Source of the DNA: Clostridium cavendishii DSM 21758
Lineage (GTDB): Bacteria > Bacillota > Clostridia > Clostridiales > Clostridiaceae
Assembly: GCF_900141845.1 (NCBI RefSeq)
Contig: NZ_FQZB01000005.1
Span: 356,254-420,253 of the forward strand
Length of the DNA: 64,000 bases
Direction of reading: 5' to 3'
Below are positions 7,459-15,716 of this stretch, piece by piece. Position 1 is the stretch's first letter. The number at the start of each line of letters is the position of its first letter. The notes under the pieces are model-generated. The model saw only the letters and a program-made list of their open reading frames with translations, was not told the DNA's origin and ran no database searches. The position numbers and the translations under genes were made by a program.

Positions 7459-9204
7459 ATGAAGAAATCATTTTCTATGAGTAATGATAAGGTTACTATT
7501 AATTTTACAACAAAATATTGTGAAAGCTATGAAACTTTGTTGAATAGTGAAGGATTTAAAAGAATTTTAAATTCATATTTAACTAGATCAATCAATAGAA
7601 ATAATCATAATTTTAAATTTTTAGCTTCAAGTTTGGGGTCTGAAGATAAGAATTTTATAATGAATGAGCTTACAGTAATATTTAAGCTTTTAACTGTTAT
7701 GGAACTTAAGGAAATAATGGATTCCAATGAAAATGCAAAGAAGCTTTTAGAAAATAAAGAGGCGTTTATAAGTGTAGTAGAAGATCTTTATTCATATTGG
7801 AGAAGACTTGAAAGATACACTGTTATTTATAATAATAGAATAAAAGAAGGAATAGCAGCAGTTTCTTTTGTGGAAGCTAACATTCATTTTTGTAATCTTA
7901 TTTTAAGTCTTTATAGAAGAGTAGAAAAAAATGTTTTGGGACATATGCCTAATGTATTCAGGCAATTACCAGCTGGTGGAAATGCTTGTTTGCTACTAAG
8001 CAATGTTATTTGGCCAATACCTAAAGAGTATGAATCATTAGAAGACATACCATTTGTAGATAGTATATCATTAGAAACTCCTTTTATAACTTATCCTAAG
8101 AAAAATACACGAGATGGTATGTTTAAAGAAGTTTTTGAAAATCCATTAGATAAAGCTACAATAAATAAGGATCATTGGTTTTGTTATCCTGCAAAAGTGG
8201 GCGAGCTTTTAGCTTATATATTTTTCCATAGAGATTTCATGGATCATGGTATAACTTTAAGTAATTTATTTGAAATGGCTAAGGTTGAGGAATATAGAGG
8301 AAGAAAGCCAGATATAGTATATGTATTTGGTGGGAAAGAACGTGATGGCGAGCTTAAAACAGTTTTTTATGATGATTTAAAAAATGATATTATGTTAGGG
8401 TATGTAAATCACCATGAAAGGATTGACTATTTTGGATATATGAAGAAAATGATACTAACTCTTCATAATCTAATTATGATAAAAAGAGGGTATTTACCTA
8501 TACATGGAGCAATGGTAAATATAATACTTAAAAATGGAAAAGAAGCTAATGTGATAATAATGGGCGATAGTGGAGCAGGTAAGTCAGAAAGTCTTGAAGC
8601 CTTTAGAGCTTTAAGTGAAGAATATGTAAGTGATATGACTGTAGTTTTTGATGATATGGGAACTATAAAGTTAAAAGAAGATGGAATTTATGGTTATGGC
8701 ACAGAGATTGGAGCTTTTGTAAGACTTGATGATTTAGATCAAGGATATGCTTTTAAAGAAATAGATAGAAGTATTTTTATGAATCCAGATAAAACTAATG
8801 CAAGGCTTGTTATGCCTGTAGCTAGCTACAATGAAATAGTTAAGGGGTATAAAGTAAATTTATTTTTATATGCAAATAATTATGAGGAAGTTAAAGAAGG
8901 ATTAAAGGCTATAGAATATTTTGATAATGTGAAAGATGCTATAGAAGTATTTAAAGATGGCACAAGAATGGCTAAAGGAACCACCACTGAAAAGGGATTA
9001 GTTAAATCGTACTTTGCAAATCCTTTCGGACCAGCTCAAAAACAAAAGGAGACTGATAAGCTTTTAAATTACTATTTTGGGAAAATGTTTGAAAACAATG
9101 TTAAAGTTGGACAAATTAAAACTAGCTTAGCTATAGTTGGGTTAGAAAAGGATGGTCCTAAAAATGCAGCTTTAGAATTATTTGATATTATTAAAAATTT
9201 ATAA
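7459..9204 (+). CDS. P-loop protein of the HPr kinase/PEP carboxykinase fold
   Basis: A 581-aa protein. The C-terminal third carries IHGAMVNI, then the P-loop GDSGAGKSES (near residue 372) and a VVFDDMG acidic motif, in the order seen in HPr kinase/phosphorylase (HG..V, GDSGxGKSE, ADD). The GxSGxGKS loop is shared with PEP carboxykinase, and clostridial homologues are often labelled PEP carboxykinase. The first ~340 residues match nothing I recognise and contain no PTS or HprK N-domain signature. It may be a nucleotide-dependent kinase rather than a gluconeogenic enzyme. An AGGGGG ribosome binding site is present, and an extended -10 (TGTGTTATAAT, near 7406-7416) lies upstream. Monocistronic, with a terminator after it. 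Confidence 0.6.
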   Translation: MKKSFSMSNDKVTINFTTKYCESYETLLNSEGFKRILNSYLTRSINRNNHNFKFLASSLGSEDKNFIMNELTVIFKLLTVMELKEIMDSNENAKKLLENKEAFISVVEDLYSYWRRLERYTVIYNNRIKEGIAAVSFVEANIHFCNLILSLYRRVEKNVLGHMPNVFRQLPAGGNACLLLSNVIWPIPKEYESLEDIPFVDSISLETPFITYPKKNTRDGMFKEVFENPLDKATINKDHWFCYPAKVGELLAYIFFHRDFMDHGITLSNLFEMAKVEEYRGRKPDIVYVFGGKERDGELKTVFYDDLKNDIMLGYVNHHERIDYFGYMKKMILTLHNLIMIKRGYLPIHGAMVNIILKNGKEANVIIMGDSGAGKSESLEAFRALSEEYVSDMTVVFDDMGTIKLKEDGIYGYGTEIGAFVRLDDLDQGYAFKEIDRSIFMNPDKTNARLVMPVASYNEIVKGYKVNLFLYANNYEEVKEGLKAIEYFDNVKDAIEVFKDGTRMAKGTTTEKGLVKSYFANPFGPAQKQKETDKLLNYYFGKMFENNVKVGQIKTSLAIVGLEKDGPKNAALELFDIIKNL

Positions 9205-9210
9205 AATAAA

Positions 9211-9240
9211 AAATAAGGTGAGATTTTCTCACCTTATTTT
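9211..9240. terminator. Bidirectional terminator
   Basis: Perfect 13-bp stem AAATAAGGTGAGA/TCTCACCTTATTT with a TTT loop, between convergent genes. It overlaps the last codons of the minus-strand gene. Confidence 0.88.
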
Positions 9241-10112
9241 CTTTCATCTAATTTAATTATATCTGAAATCTCATCAATTACATCATCCTTGTTTTTTAAT
9301 AATTCTAATCTCATAGAGTCTCTTATTTGAATAAATTTATCTTTCATTTGTCTAACAATCTTATCAAGAATTAAAGTACTTAGAGATGGAAAGGCTTGAA
9401 GTAGCCTTTTATGATTGAAATTCAAATTATTATAGTAATTATTATATTTTATTACTAAATCCTTCACTCCTACTGTTGGAAAATCAAGCTTATCTATGGT
9501 TTTTTCTTTAGTTATTGCTAAAAGAGTAGCATACCTATTTTTTAGTTCATTAGTTATTTTTGATAATTCTATAATTATAGGTTTAAGTTTGATTAAGGAT
9601 TTAAGTGTAAATATTAAGTCAATCATCAAAATAGATAATATTATTACAAGTATAATATTTGAAGTTTCTATACTTAATAATGAAATAGCATAGTTTATAA
9701 TTGGATGAATAATTTTTATTAAAATTGTAGTAGCTATTCCCCACATTATAGAAAAATGGAGACAAATTCTTCCATGAAGGTTAAAGGGATCTTCAGTATA
9801 GTCCCACCATTTTGATTTGAAGACTTTTTCTAAAAAGAAACCAGTAACATATTCCAAAAATGAGGTTATAATAGTAGCAAATAAAAAAAGCAAGAAAATA
9901 TTATCCTTTACTGAATTAGTCAAAACTATTATACAAACTAAACTTCCGCCATAAATTGGACAAATAGGACCGAATAAGAAACCTCTGTTTACGAAAACTT
10001 TTCTGTTATGATAGGCATAACAGATTTCGGCTATCCATCCTAAAAAAGAATATATAAAAAAGAAAAAAATTATCATATAAAATGGAATTCCTAAAATAGT
10101 AAATCTAAACAT
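9234..10112 (-). CDS. Putative ABC transporter permease-like membrane protein (CmpB family)
   Basis: A 292-aa polytopic membrane protein. The N-terminal half has at least four hydrophobic helices and carries the family hallmarks FIYSFLGWIAEICY near residue 20, NRGFLFGPICPIYGGS near 42, and WWDYTEDPFNLHGRICL near 102. This is the family annotated as putative ABC transporter type IV or CmpB. Another helix pair spans about 130-170, followed by a soluble helical tail of about 120 residues rich in K and D. No ATPase gene is next to it, so a transport function is not supported by context. An AGGAGGTATT ribosome binding site precedes the ATG. Confidence 0.75.
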   Translation of the reverse strand: MFRFTILGIPFYMIIFFFFIYSFLGWIAEICYAYHNRKVFVNRGFLFGPICPIYGGSLVCIIVLTNSVKDNIFLLFLFATIITSFLEYVTGFFLEKVFKSKWWDYTEDPFNLHGRICLHFSIMWGIATTILIKIIHPIINYAISLLSIETSNIILVIILSILMIDLIFTLKSLIKLKPIIIELSKITNELKNRYATLLAITKEKTIDKLDFPTVGVKDLVIKYNNYYNNLNFNHKRLLQAFPSLSTLILDKIVRQMKDKFIQIRDSMRLELLKNKDDVIDEISDIIKLDERK

Positions 10113-10250
10113 AATACCTCCTGTGTTTAATAGTACTATATCATTATATAAAATATTTTAGTATTCATATATACAAAATAGAAAAATTTATATAAAATTA
10201 AGGATTTTTAATATAAAATTAAGATTATATTAAGATTATAAAGATAAAAG

Positions 10251-10290
10251 TTAAATTCCCTCCTAATTTAGAAGGGGAATTTAACCTTTT
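10251..10290 (-). terminator. Terminator after the DUF378 gene
   Basis: Stem TTAAATTCCC/GGGAATTTAA (arms 10251-10260 and 10275-10284) with an A-rich left flank that gives a T-rich tail on the minus strand. Confidence 0.75.
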
Positions 10291-10294
10291 TTAA

Positions 10295-10504
10295 TTATTC
10301 CATGTCTTTTGTTCTATCTTTCGCTAAGAATGAGATAGAATATAAACCGGCTAAACCAACTAGGGCATATATAATTCTACTCATAAGCATAGTATAATCA
10401 CCAAACATAGCTTCAACAAGATTGAATTGGAAGAAGCCTATTAATCCCCAATTGACAGCGCCTATAATTACAAGTATAAGTGCAGTAATATCTAGTGCTC
10501 TCAT
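10295..10504 (-). CDS. DUF378 family small membrane protein
   Basis: A 69-aa membrane protein with two transmembrane helices (about residues 5-25 and 42-60). The family signature is ALILVIIGAVNWGLIG followed by MSRIIYALVGLAGLYSI, which fits DUF378, widespread in Firmicutes and of unknown function. A GAAAGGAAGTG ribosome binding site precedes the ATG. It is monocistronic. Confidence 0.88.
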   Translation of the reverse strand: MRALDITALILVIIGAVNWGLIGFFQFNLVEAMFGDYTMLMSRIIYALVGLAGLYSISFLAKDRTKDME

Positions 10505-10578
10505 AAAGTTACACTTCCTTTCATAAAGTTACAAAACTTATTATTTCCAATCTTTAATTTAATATACATATAATAAAA

Positions 10579-10618
10579 GCTATAAAAAAAGATGCTTTAA
10601 AGCATCCTTTTTTATAGC
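10579..10618 (-). terminator. Terminator after the Lrp-type regulator
   Basis: Stem GATGCTT/AAGCATC extended by an A/T tract on both sides, overlapping the last codons of the regulator gene. Confidence 0.85.
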
Positions 10619-11079
10619 TGAATATTTCTATCAATTGGTTGAGATAATGAAATAAAAGTATCCGTTTTTTTGATTCCTTGAATTACATTTATTTTATTCA
10701 TAAGTAAATCTTGAAGATCCGTTATGTTTTTGCATATAACTTTAGCGAATACTGAATATTCTCCGGTTATTAAATGAAGTTCAACGACCTCTTTAATTTT
10801 TGAAAGCTCTTCAAAAACTGATGTATATGAAGATGTTTTGTCAACATGGATACCTACAAAACAACATACATCATAACCCAATTTTGAAAGATTTAATAGG
10901 ATTCTAGTTCCTTTTATAATCCCTAAATCTTCCATCTTTTTCATTCTTACATGAATAGTTCCACCAGAAACATGACAAATTCTTGCTATTTCTAGATATG
11001 GGGTTCTACAATCTTTTATTAGTATGTCTAATATTTGTAAATCTAGCTCGTCTAATTGAGTTGTATTAATTAAAGACAT
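10612..11079 (-). CDS. Lrp/AsnC family transcriptional regulator
   Basis: A 155-aa regulator with an N-terminal AsnC-type winged helix-turn-helix (residues about 10-60, including DLQILDILIKDCRTPYLEIA and VSGGTIHVRMKKMEDLGII) and a C-terminal RAM ligand-binding domain (about 70-145, including GEYSVFAKVICKN). Members sense amino acids and bind DNA as octamers. The ligand and targets are not evident, and no metabolic gene is adjacent. The ribosome binding site is GAGGTGAG. The 235-bp gap to the divergent gene at 11315 is AT-rich and could hold autoregulatory sites, but I see no clear palindrome. Confidence 0.9.
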   Translation of the reverse strand: MSLINTTQLDELDLQILDILIKDCRTPYLEIARICHVSGGTIHVRMKKMEDLGIIKGTRILLNLSKLGYDVCCFVGIHVDKTSSYTSVFEELSKIKEVVELHLITGEYSVFAKVICKNITDLQDLLMNKINVIQGIKKTDTFISLSQPIDRNIQL

Positions 11080-11314
11080 AAACTCACCTCTTATGTTTAT
11101 AAATTTATAAAAACTTCCTTTTCTATTTTATCAAAAACTAATGTATATTTCTAGTAAAAAATAAAAAAAAAATAAATTGTTTTTTATTTTTTTAGCATAT
11201 TAATAAAAATGTTTAAAAGTAATGATTTAAACTTTACAAAATTCATATATTTTCTTGAAATTATTAAAAAATTAAATTAATATATAATTATAGGTTATAA
11301 AGGGGGGATTTAAC

Positions 11315-11650
11315 ATGCAAATATTTTGGGTAATCGCAAGTATTGTAATATTTGTAGTATTAGTATTTCAAGTTTTTCAATTATTAAATAAACATATATT
11401 TAATAGAATTAGAATAAACAAATGGATATTATTAGCGATTTCATTAGGGCTTTTAGTTTTTCAATTTGTTTATAAACCTACAAATTATTGGGAAAGATAT
11501 GCTTTATCAGCTGTAATTGTTATTTTCTTTTTATGGTTTTTAGAAATTAAACAATTTGGAAATCCAAAACAAGAACAAAAAGTTGTTATAAAATCTAAAG
11601 CAAAACCTAATAGAATTAAAAATATAAATAAAAATAAAAAAGCTCCCTAA
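11315..11650 (+). CDS. Small membrane protein of unknown function
   Basis: A 111-aa protein with three hydrophobic segments (about residues 3-22, 33-50 and 57-75) and a strongly basic C-terminal tail (KSKAKPNRIKNINKNKK). I do not recognise a family. An AGGGGGG ribosome binding site precedes the ATG by about 6 nt. It is monocistronic, with a terminator overlapping its end. Confidence 0.65.
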   Translation: MQIFWVIASIVIFVVLVFQVFQLLNKHIFNRIRINKWILLAISLGLLVFQFVYKPTNYWERYALSAVIVIFFLWFLEIKQFGNPKQEQKVVIKSKAKPNRIKNINKNKKAP

Positions 11651-11665
11651 GGAGTTTTTTTTATT
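11634..11665 (+). terminator. Terminator after the small membrane protein gene
   Basis: CTCC/GGAG core stem extended by an A-run and T-run (AAAAAAG...TTTTTTT), loop CTAA. Confidence 0.8.
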
Positions 11666-12674
11666 TTATAAAAATAGGAGAACTTAAAGCTTCTTTTTTA
11701 TCGTCTAGAAAAACTTTTATTATATACCATGAATTAAATTTATTTAATTTCAATTGATACATGTATTTTATTTTTTTTAAGTTTATATCACAAATCTCAT
11801 GGATAACCTTTCCTCCATTTGATATTATTTGAATCGTATTTATGATTCTTTTGCTATCTTCAGCGTAAACATAAAAATTCAATTCATCAAATGAATTTCT
11901 ATCTATACTTTCTCCCATAAAAACTGAATTTATAGTAAAATATAATTTTAAAGTTCTAGATTCAGTGGCGTAGGTTCTATGTTTTTTGAAGGCATCTATT
12001 ATTGATATAGTATCTAGATTATTTGCAATTAAACCAGTTAAATTTTCACTTTCACCAAAGTTTATTCTATGATTATCCTCTGAATTAATAGCTCCTAACT
12101 TAAAACCTTTATCAAGTAAATTATAGTAATATTTATCATGCCTTGAATATTTATGAGGCGGGGAACCATTTCCCACTTCTATGGTTTTTAAATATTCATT
12201 TAAATATGGACTTATGGGAAGTTTTTCTATAGATTTATGAGGATGATTAATTGATACTATAGCTGAACCATCAGCTATGAGCCAAAGTAATAAACTATTT
12301 ATATTATTAACTATACCCGTAAAATATGTTTTAGGATTTAGTATGTTTAAATCGCCAAAAGGTTCTGATCTAGTTTCGAAACCAGGGATTGCTACAAAAT
12401 CTTCGTTTTTTTTGTTGAACTTCTCAATGCTTCTAATTAAAAATCTCCATTTTGTTATAACTGTTTCTTTGTCTAAAATATTATCATATAAATAACCATT
12501 GTGATCGGTTATTATCATGAAGTTTAATCCTTGTCTTTTGCCGTATTCTAATGCTTCATAGGGTGTACCTCTTCCAGTTGATAAAATTGTATGACAATGA
12601 GGTATTCCATAAAAAAAATTTAGATTATTAAAATCTAGTCCCAAAGGATTTGGTCTTCTCTTTTTTTTGCCCAA
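11661..12674 (-). CDS. PHP-domain phosphoesterase-like protein
   Basis: A PHP (polymerase and histidinol phosphatase) domain protein of about 337 aa. Metal-binding motifs include PHCHTILSTGRGT at the N-terminus, MIITDHNGY about 30 residues later, NHPHKSIEKLP mid-protein, and AINSEDNHRIN. I place the start at the TTG at 12674 (product beginning MGKKKRRPNPLG): a GAGAGGT ribosome binding site lies 9 nt upstream, and an upstream TTG at 12692 would overlap that site. The C-terminal ~80 residues look like a beta-rich domain. PHP proteins of this type hydrolyse phosphomonoesters or nucleotides; the substrate is unknown. Confidence 0.78.
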   Translation of the reverse strand: MGKKKRRPNPLGLDFNNLNFFYGIPHCHTILSTGRGTPYEALEYGKRQGLNFMIITDHNGYLYDNILDKETVITKWRFLIRSIEKFNKKNEDFVAIPGFETRSEPFGDLNILNPKTYFTGIVNNINSLLLWLIADGSAIVSINHPHKSIEKLPISPYLNEYLKTIEVGNGSPPHKYSRHDKYYYNLLDKGFKLGAINSEDNHRINFGESENLTGLIANNLDTISIIDAFKKHRTYATESRTLKLYFTINSVFMGESIDRNSFDELNFYVYAEDSKRIINTIQIISNGGKVIHEICDINLKKIKYMYQLKLNKFNSWYIIKVFLDDKKEALSSPIFIK

Positions 12675-12835
12675 TATAAATATACCTCTCAAAAGTGTTA
12701 TTACTATATAATATTACTTAATAAGTTAAATGTTGAAGAATTATATAATAATTTTTAATATATTTAAACTTTAGTTTGTATAAAATACTTTGAGTATGAT
12801 AAAATGATAGGTAGTATTTTTAAGAGGTGATACAT

Positions 12836-13345
12836 ATGATTTTAGAGTTTTTAAACAAAACACCTAAAATAGATAGTGACGTATTTATTGCTCCTTCTTC
12901 AGATATAATAGGAGATATTGAGATAGAAAAAGATGCTAGTATATGGTTTGGTGCAGTCTTGAGAGGAGATGTTAATAAAATAAAAATCTCCAGGGGAGTA
13001 AATGTACAAGATAATTCAGTAATTCATGTAGATGAAGATTATGAAGTTTTCATAGGTGAAAATGCAACAATAGGGCATAATGCTATAATACACGGAGCTA
13101 CAATAGGCAATAACAGTTTAATAGGAATGGGTGCTATTATATTGAATGGTGCTAAAATAGGTAAAAATTCAATAATAGCTGCTGGAAGTTTAGTACCTCA
13201 AAATAAGGAAATACCTGATGGTGTTTTATGTATGGGAAGTCCTGCTAAGGTGGTAAGAAATCTTTCAATGGACGAAGTGGAAAAAATAGCTAATTCAGCT
13301 AAACACTATATTAAAATATCAAAAAAATATACAATTAAATCTTAG
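12836..13345 (+). CDS. Gamma-class carbonic anhydrase-like protein (left-handed beta-helix)
   Basis: A 169-aa hexapeptide-repeat trimer of the gamma carbonic anhydrase/YrdA/PaaY family. The hallmark pieces are WFGAVLRGDVNKI near residue 40, NVQDNSVIHVD near 58, and IGHNAIIHGATIGNNSLIGMGAII; the histidines in HVD and GHNAIIHG are the usual metal ligands. The start is the ATG at 12836 (MILEFLNKTPK); the GTG nine bases upstream overlaps the AGAGGTG ribosome binding site. It is followed 8 nt later by the CvfB-like gene, so the two form an operon. Real carbonic anhydrase activity is not assured in this family. Confidence 0.88.
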   Translation: MILEFLNKTPKIDSDVFIAPSSDIIGDIEIEKDASIWFGAVLRGDVNKIKISRGVNVQDNSVIHVDEDYEVFIGENATIGHNAIIHGATIGNNSLIGMGAIILNGAKIGKNSIIAAGSLVPQNKEIPDGVLCMGSPAKVVRNLSMDEVEKIANSAKHYIKISKKYTIKS

Positions 13346-13353
13346 GAGGAATT

Positions 13354-14208
13354 ATGAAAGTAAATTTAAGAAATGTAAAATTAGGAGATTTTAATCTTTT
13401 AAAGATAGTTAGAAAAGCAGATTTTGGATATTATTTGGATGCAAAAACAGGTAACACAAATGATGATATATTACTTCCAAATGGAAGTATAGAAGGAAAA
13501 AATCTAAGTATAGGTGATGAAGTAAATGCATTTATATATAGAGATTCAAAGGATAGAGTAATAGCAACATTGAAAGCACCACTTGCTAAAGTTGGGGAAG
13601 TTGCTTATTTAAAAGTAACTTCAAATACTAAAATAGGATCATTTGCAGATTTTGGTCTGGAAAAAGATATATTAATACCTTTAAGAGAACAAAAATATAG
13701 GTTAGATGAAGGTCAAAAATATCTTTTGTACATTTATGAAGATAAAACTGGTAGGCTTGCAGCTACAACAGATATAGATAAATACTTAGAAGAACTAGAA
13801 ATAAATCAAGGTGAAAAGATATCTGGTATAGTATATGGATTCCAAACAAATGGTTCTTTAAGAGTTGCTATAGATGGAAAATATAAGGGTGTTGTACTTA
13901 AAAATGAATATTTTACAAATTTCAAGATAGGAGATAAGGTAGAAGGTGTTGTAAAAAGAATTTATGATGATGGTATAGTAGGTATAAGACTTAGAGCTAC
14001 AAAATTAGAGGAGAGAAGTGAACTGCAGAAAAAGATAGTTAAATATTTAGAGGAGAATGATGGAGTTATGAAGTTTAATGATAAGTCTTCTCCAGAAAGT
14101 ATAAAAGAACAATTTAATACATCAAAAAATTATTTTAAAATAGCTTTAGGTGGATTAATGAAGCAAGACGTAATATCACAGGATGAATTTGGCACTAAAC
14201 TAAAATAA
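13354..14208 (+). CDS. cvfB: CvfB-like S1 RNA-binding domain protein
   Basis: A 284-aa protein with tandem S1-type OB folds and a C-terminal winged helix, the layout of CvfB/YitL (conserved virulence factor B). Recognisable features are the N-terminal GYYLDAKTGNTNDDILLPNG segment, a second S1 repeat with GSFADFGLEKDILIPLREQK, a third ending in GDKVEGVVKRIYDDGIVGIRLRA, and a final helical module (about residues 225-284). It probably binds RNA and affects gene expression. A TAGGAGGA ribosome binding site precedes the ATG. It is in an operon with the carbonic anhydrase-like gene. Confidence 0.85.
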   Translation: MKVNLRNVKLGDFNLLKIVRKADFGYYLDAKTGNTNDDILLPNGSIEGKNLSIGDEVNAFIYRDSKDRVIATLKAPLAKVGEVAYLKVTSNTKIGSFADFGLEKDILIPLREQKYRLDEGQKYLLYIYEDKTGRLAATTDIDKYLEELEINQGEKISGIVYGFQTNGSLRVAIDGKYKGVVLKNEYFTNFKIGDKVEGVVKRIYDDGIVGIRLRATKLEERSELQKKIVKYLEENDGVMKFNDKSSPESIKEQFNTSKNYFKIALGGLMKQDVISQDEFGTKLK

Positions 14209-14326
14209 TTGAAAAATTATTAAATAAATATAATAAAAATATTAAGAGAGTAGTCTTCTATATTTGTTATAATTTAGCAAGCTTTAGGGTATTCTAAGTT
14301 AGTAATAGATACTAGGAGGCTTTTTT

Positions 14327-15160
14327 ATGAAAAAAATAAATAAAATAATAATAATTTTTATAATATTAATGTTTTCTTTTGGAAAAACAACTTATTCTGT
14401 GGCAGAAAATCCTGTTAAAGTTAGTTTTATAGGATTAGATAATATTAATAGTGTTTTAATAAAGGGGCATAATAGTAATGTGCTTATAGATACTGGTGAC
14501 TATGATGATATAAATGTATTAGAGAAATATTTTAAAGGTGAAGGAATAGATTCGTTAGACTTAATAATAATAACAAGTTGTAATTCTAAATATTATGGAG
14601 GTTTAAAAAAACTTTTAGATGATGTTAAAGTTAAGCATGTTATTATACCTAAGTATTTTATAGATTGTGAATCAAATTTAGAATTACAAGAAACTTTGAA
14701 ATCTAAAAGTGTACAATTTACTCCTGTGAGTTCTGGATTTATTTATAATCATGAAACTATAAATCTTGAAGTTATAAGTCCTAGTGAAAAATCATTTAAG
14801 GATAAGGATAATACTTTAGCTATAAAAGGTATTATAGATGAAGTTTCATACCTATTTTTAAACAATGTCAGCAATAATACAATCAAGAATATCATTAATT
14901 CAAAAGAAACACAGGAAGCTAAAGTTATAAATATAAGTGCAGATGAAGAGTTAGAAGGAATTTATAAAAAACTTATGAAAAGAGCTAGGCCTTTTGATAT
15001 AATTGTAGGAGAAAATATAAATAATTATTCAAAGGTAAATTTTAAAAATGCTGTTGGTAAAAGATATAACACCTATTTCTTTAAAGATTTTAAAGTTGTT
15101 ACAGTTAATAGACAACTTGGAAATAAATCTTTAAAAACTATTTTAAATAATAATTTTTGA
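14327..15160 (+). CDS. Secreted metallo-beta-lactamase fold protein lacking the metal-binding motif
   Basis: A 277-aa protein with an N-terminal signal sequence or anchor (residues about 5-27, no lipobox cysteine). The following domain aligns by eye with the ComEC-like hydrolase at 5388-6239: NVLIDTGDYDD here corresponds to NLLIDAGTSEA there, and LDLIIITSCNSKYYGG corresponds to LDYVIATHPHEDHIGS. All HxHxDH ligands are replaced (TSCNSKYY), and no GHHGS segment is visible later. It therefore looks like a catalytically dead relative that may bind rather than cut its ligand. A TAGGAGG ribosome binding site precedes the ATG. The fold assignment is moderate-confidence inference. Confidence 0.65.
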   Translation: MKKINKIIIIFIILMFSFGKTTYSVAENPVKVSFIGLDNINSVLIKGHNSNVLIDTGDYDDINVLEKYFKGEGIDSLDLIIITSCNSKYYGGLKKLLDDVKVKHVIIPKYFIDCESNLELQETLKSKSVQFTPVSSGFIYNHETINLEVISPSEKSFKDKDNTLAIKGIIDEVSYLFLNNVSNNTIKNIINSKETQEAKVINISADEELEGIYKKLMKRARPFDIIVGENINNYSKVNFKNAVGKRYNTYFFKDFKVVTVNRQLGNKSLKTILNNNF

Positions 15161-15215
15161 TTTTAAAGCCGTTATTTATTTGGTATAATGTGAATATAAA
15201 CGGAGGTGTATTGAA

Positions 15216-15638
15216 ATGGAGATTTCTAGAATAAAGACAAAGGCGCCTATAACAAGAGAAGATAAGAAGGTGGATTTAAAAAAAGATTTTTCTCAAAGTT
15301 TTAATCATGCAAGAGATAGGAAGTCAGAAGAACAGCTAAAAAAAATGATAGATGACATAAAGAAAAAAGGAAATAGATTAGTAGTCACTAAATGTTATGC
15401 TGATGTGAGGGCTTATAAAAGGATGATAAAAGAATACTTGGAAAATATTTTGAGTTATATGTATGATATAAAAAAGGATGTTAGTTTTTGGCAGACTCAA
15501 TATTTTGTTACTGTTGATACTATAGATTTAAAATTAGAAGAATTAACACAAATCCTTTTAAAAGAGGAAAAAGATAATTTAAATATAGCAGCAACTATTG
15601 ATGAAATACAAGGATTAATAGTTGATATATACAGATAA
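15216..15638 (+). CDS. YaaR family protein (DUF327)
   Basis: A 140-aa helical protein of the YaaR/DUF327 family. The match is to the body of the protein: HARDRKSEEQLKKMIDDIKKKGNRL and the conserved DVRAYKRMIKEYLE near residue 70, ending in ATIDEIQGLIVDIYR. The function of the family is unknown. The ribosome binding site GGAGGTG is 8 nt upstream, and an extended -10 (TTTGGTATAAT) lies at about 15179-15189. A strong terminator follows. Confidence 0.9.
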   Translation: MEISRIKTKAPITREDKKVDLKKDFSQSFNHARDRKSEEQLKKMIDDIKKKGNRLVVTKCYADVRAYKRMIKEYLENILSYMYDIKKDVSFWQTQYFVTVDTIDLKLEELTQILLKEEKDNLNIAATIDEIQGLIVDIYR

Positions 15639-15683
15639 AAAGCTTGGTTAGACTTTTTAATAGTTCTAACCAAGCTTTTTATA
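15635..15683. terminator. Strong terminator between convergent genes
   Basis: 17-bp perfect stem ATAAAAAGCTTGGTTAG (arms 15635-15651 and 15666-15682), with T-rich right and A-rich left flanks. Confidence 0.9.
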
Positions 15684-15716
15684 ATTTAGATCATATAGTT
15701 TCTAATTAATTCTTTT

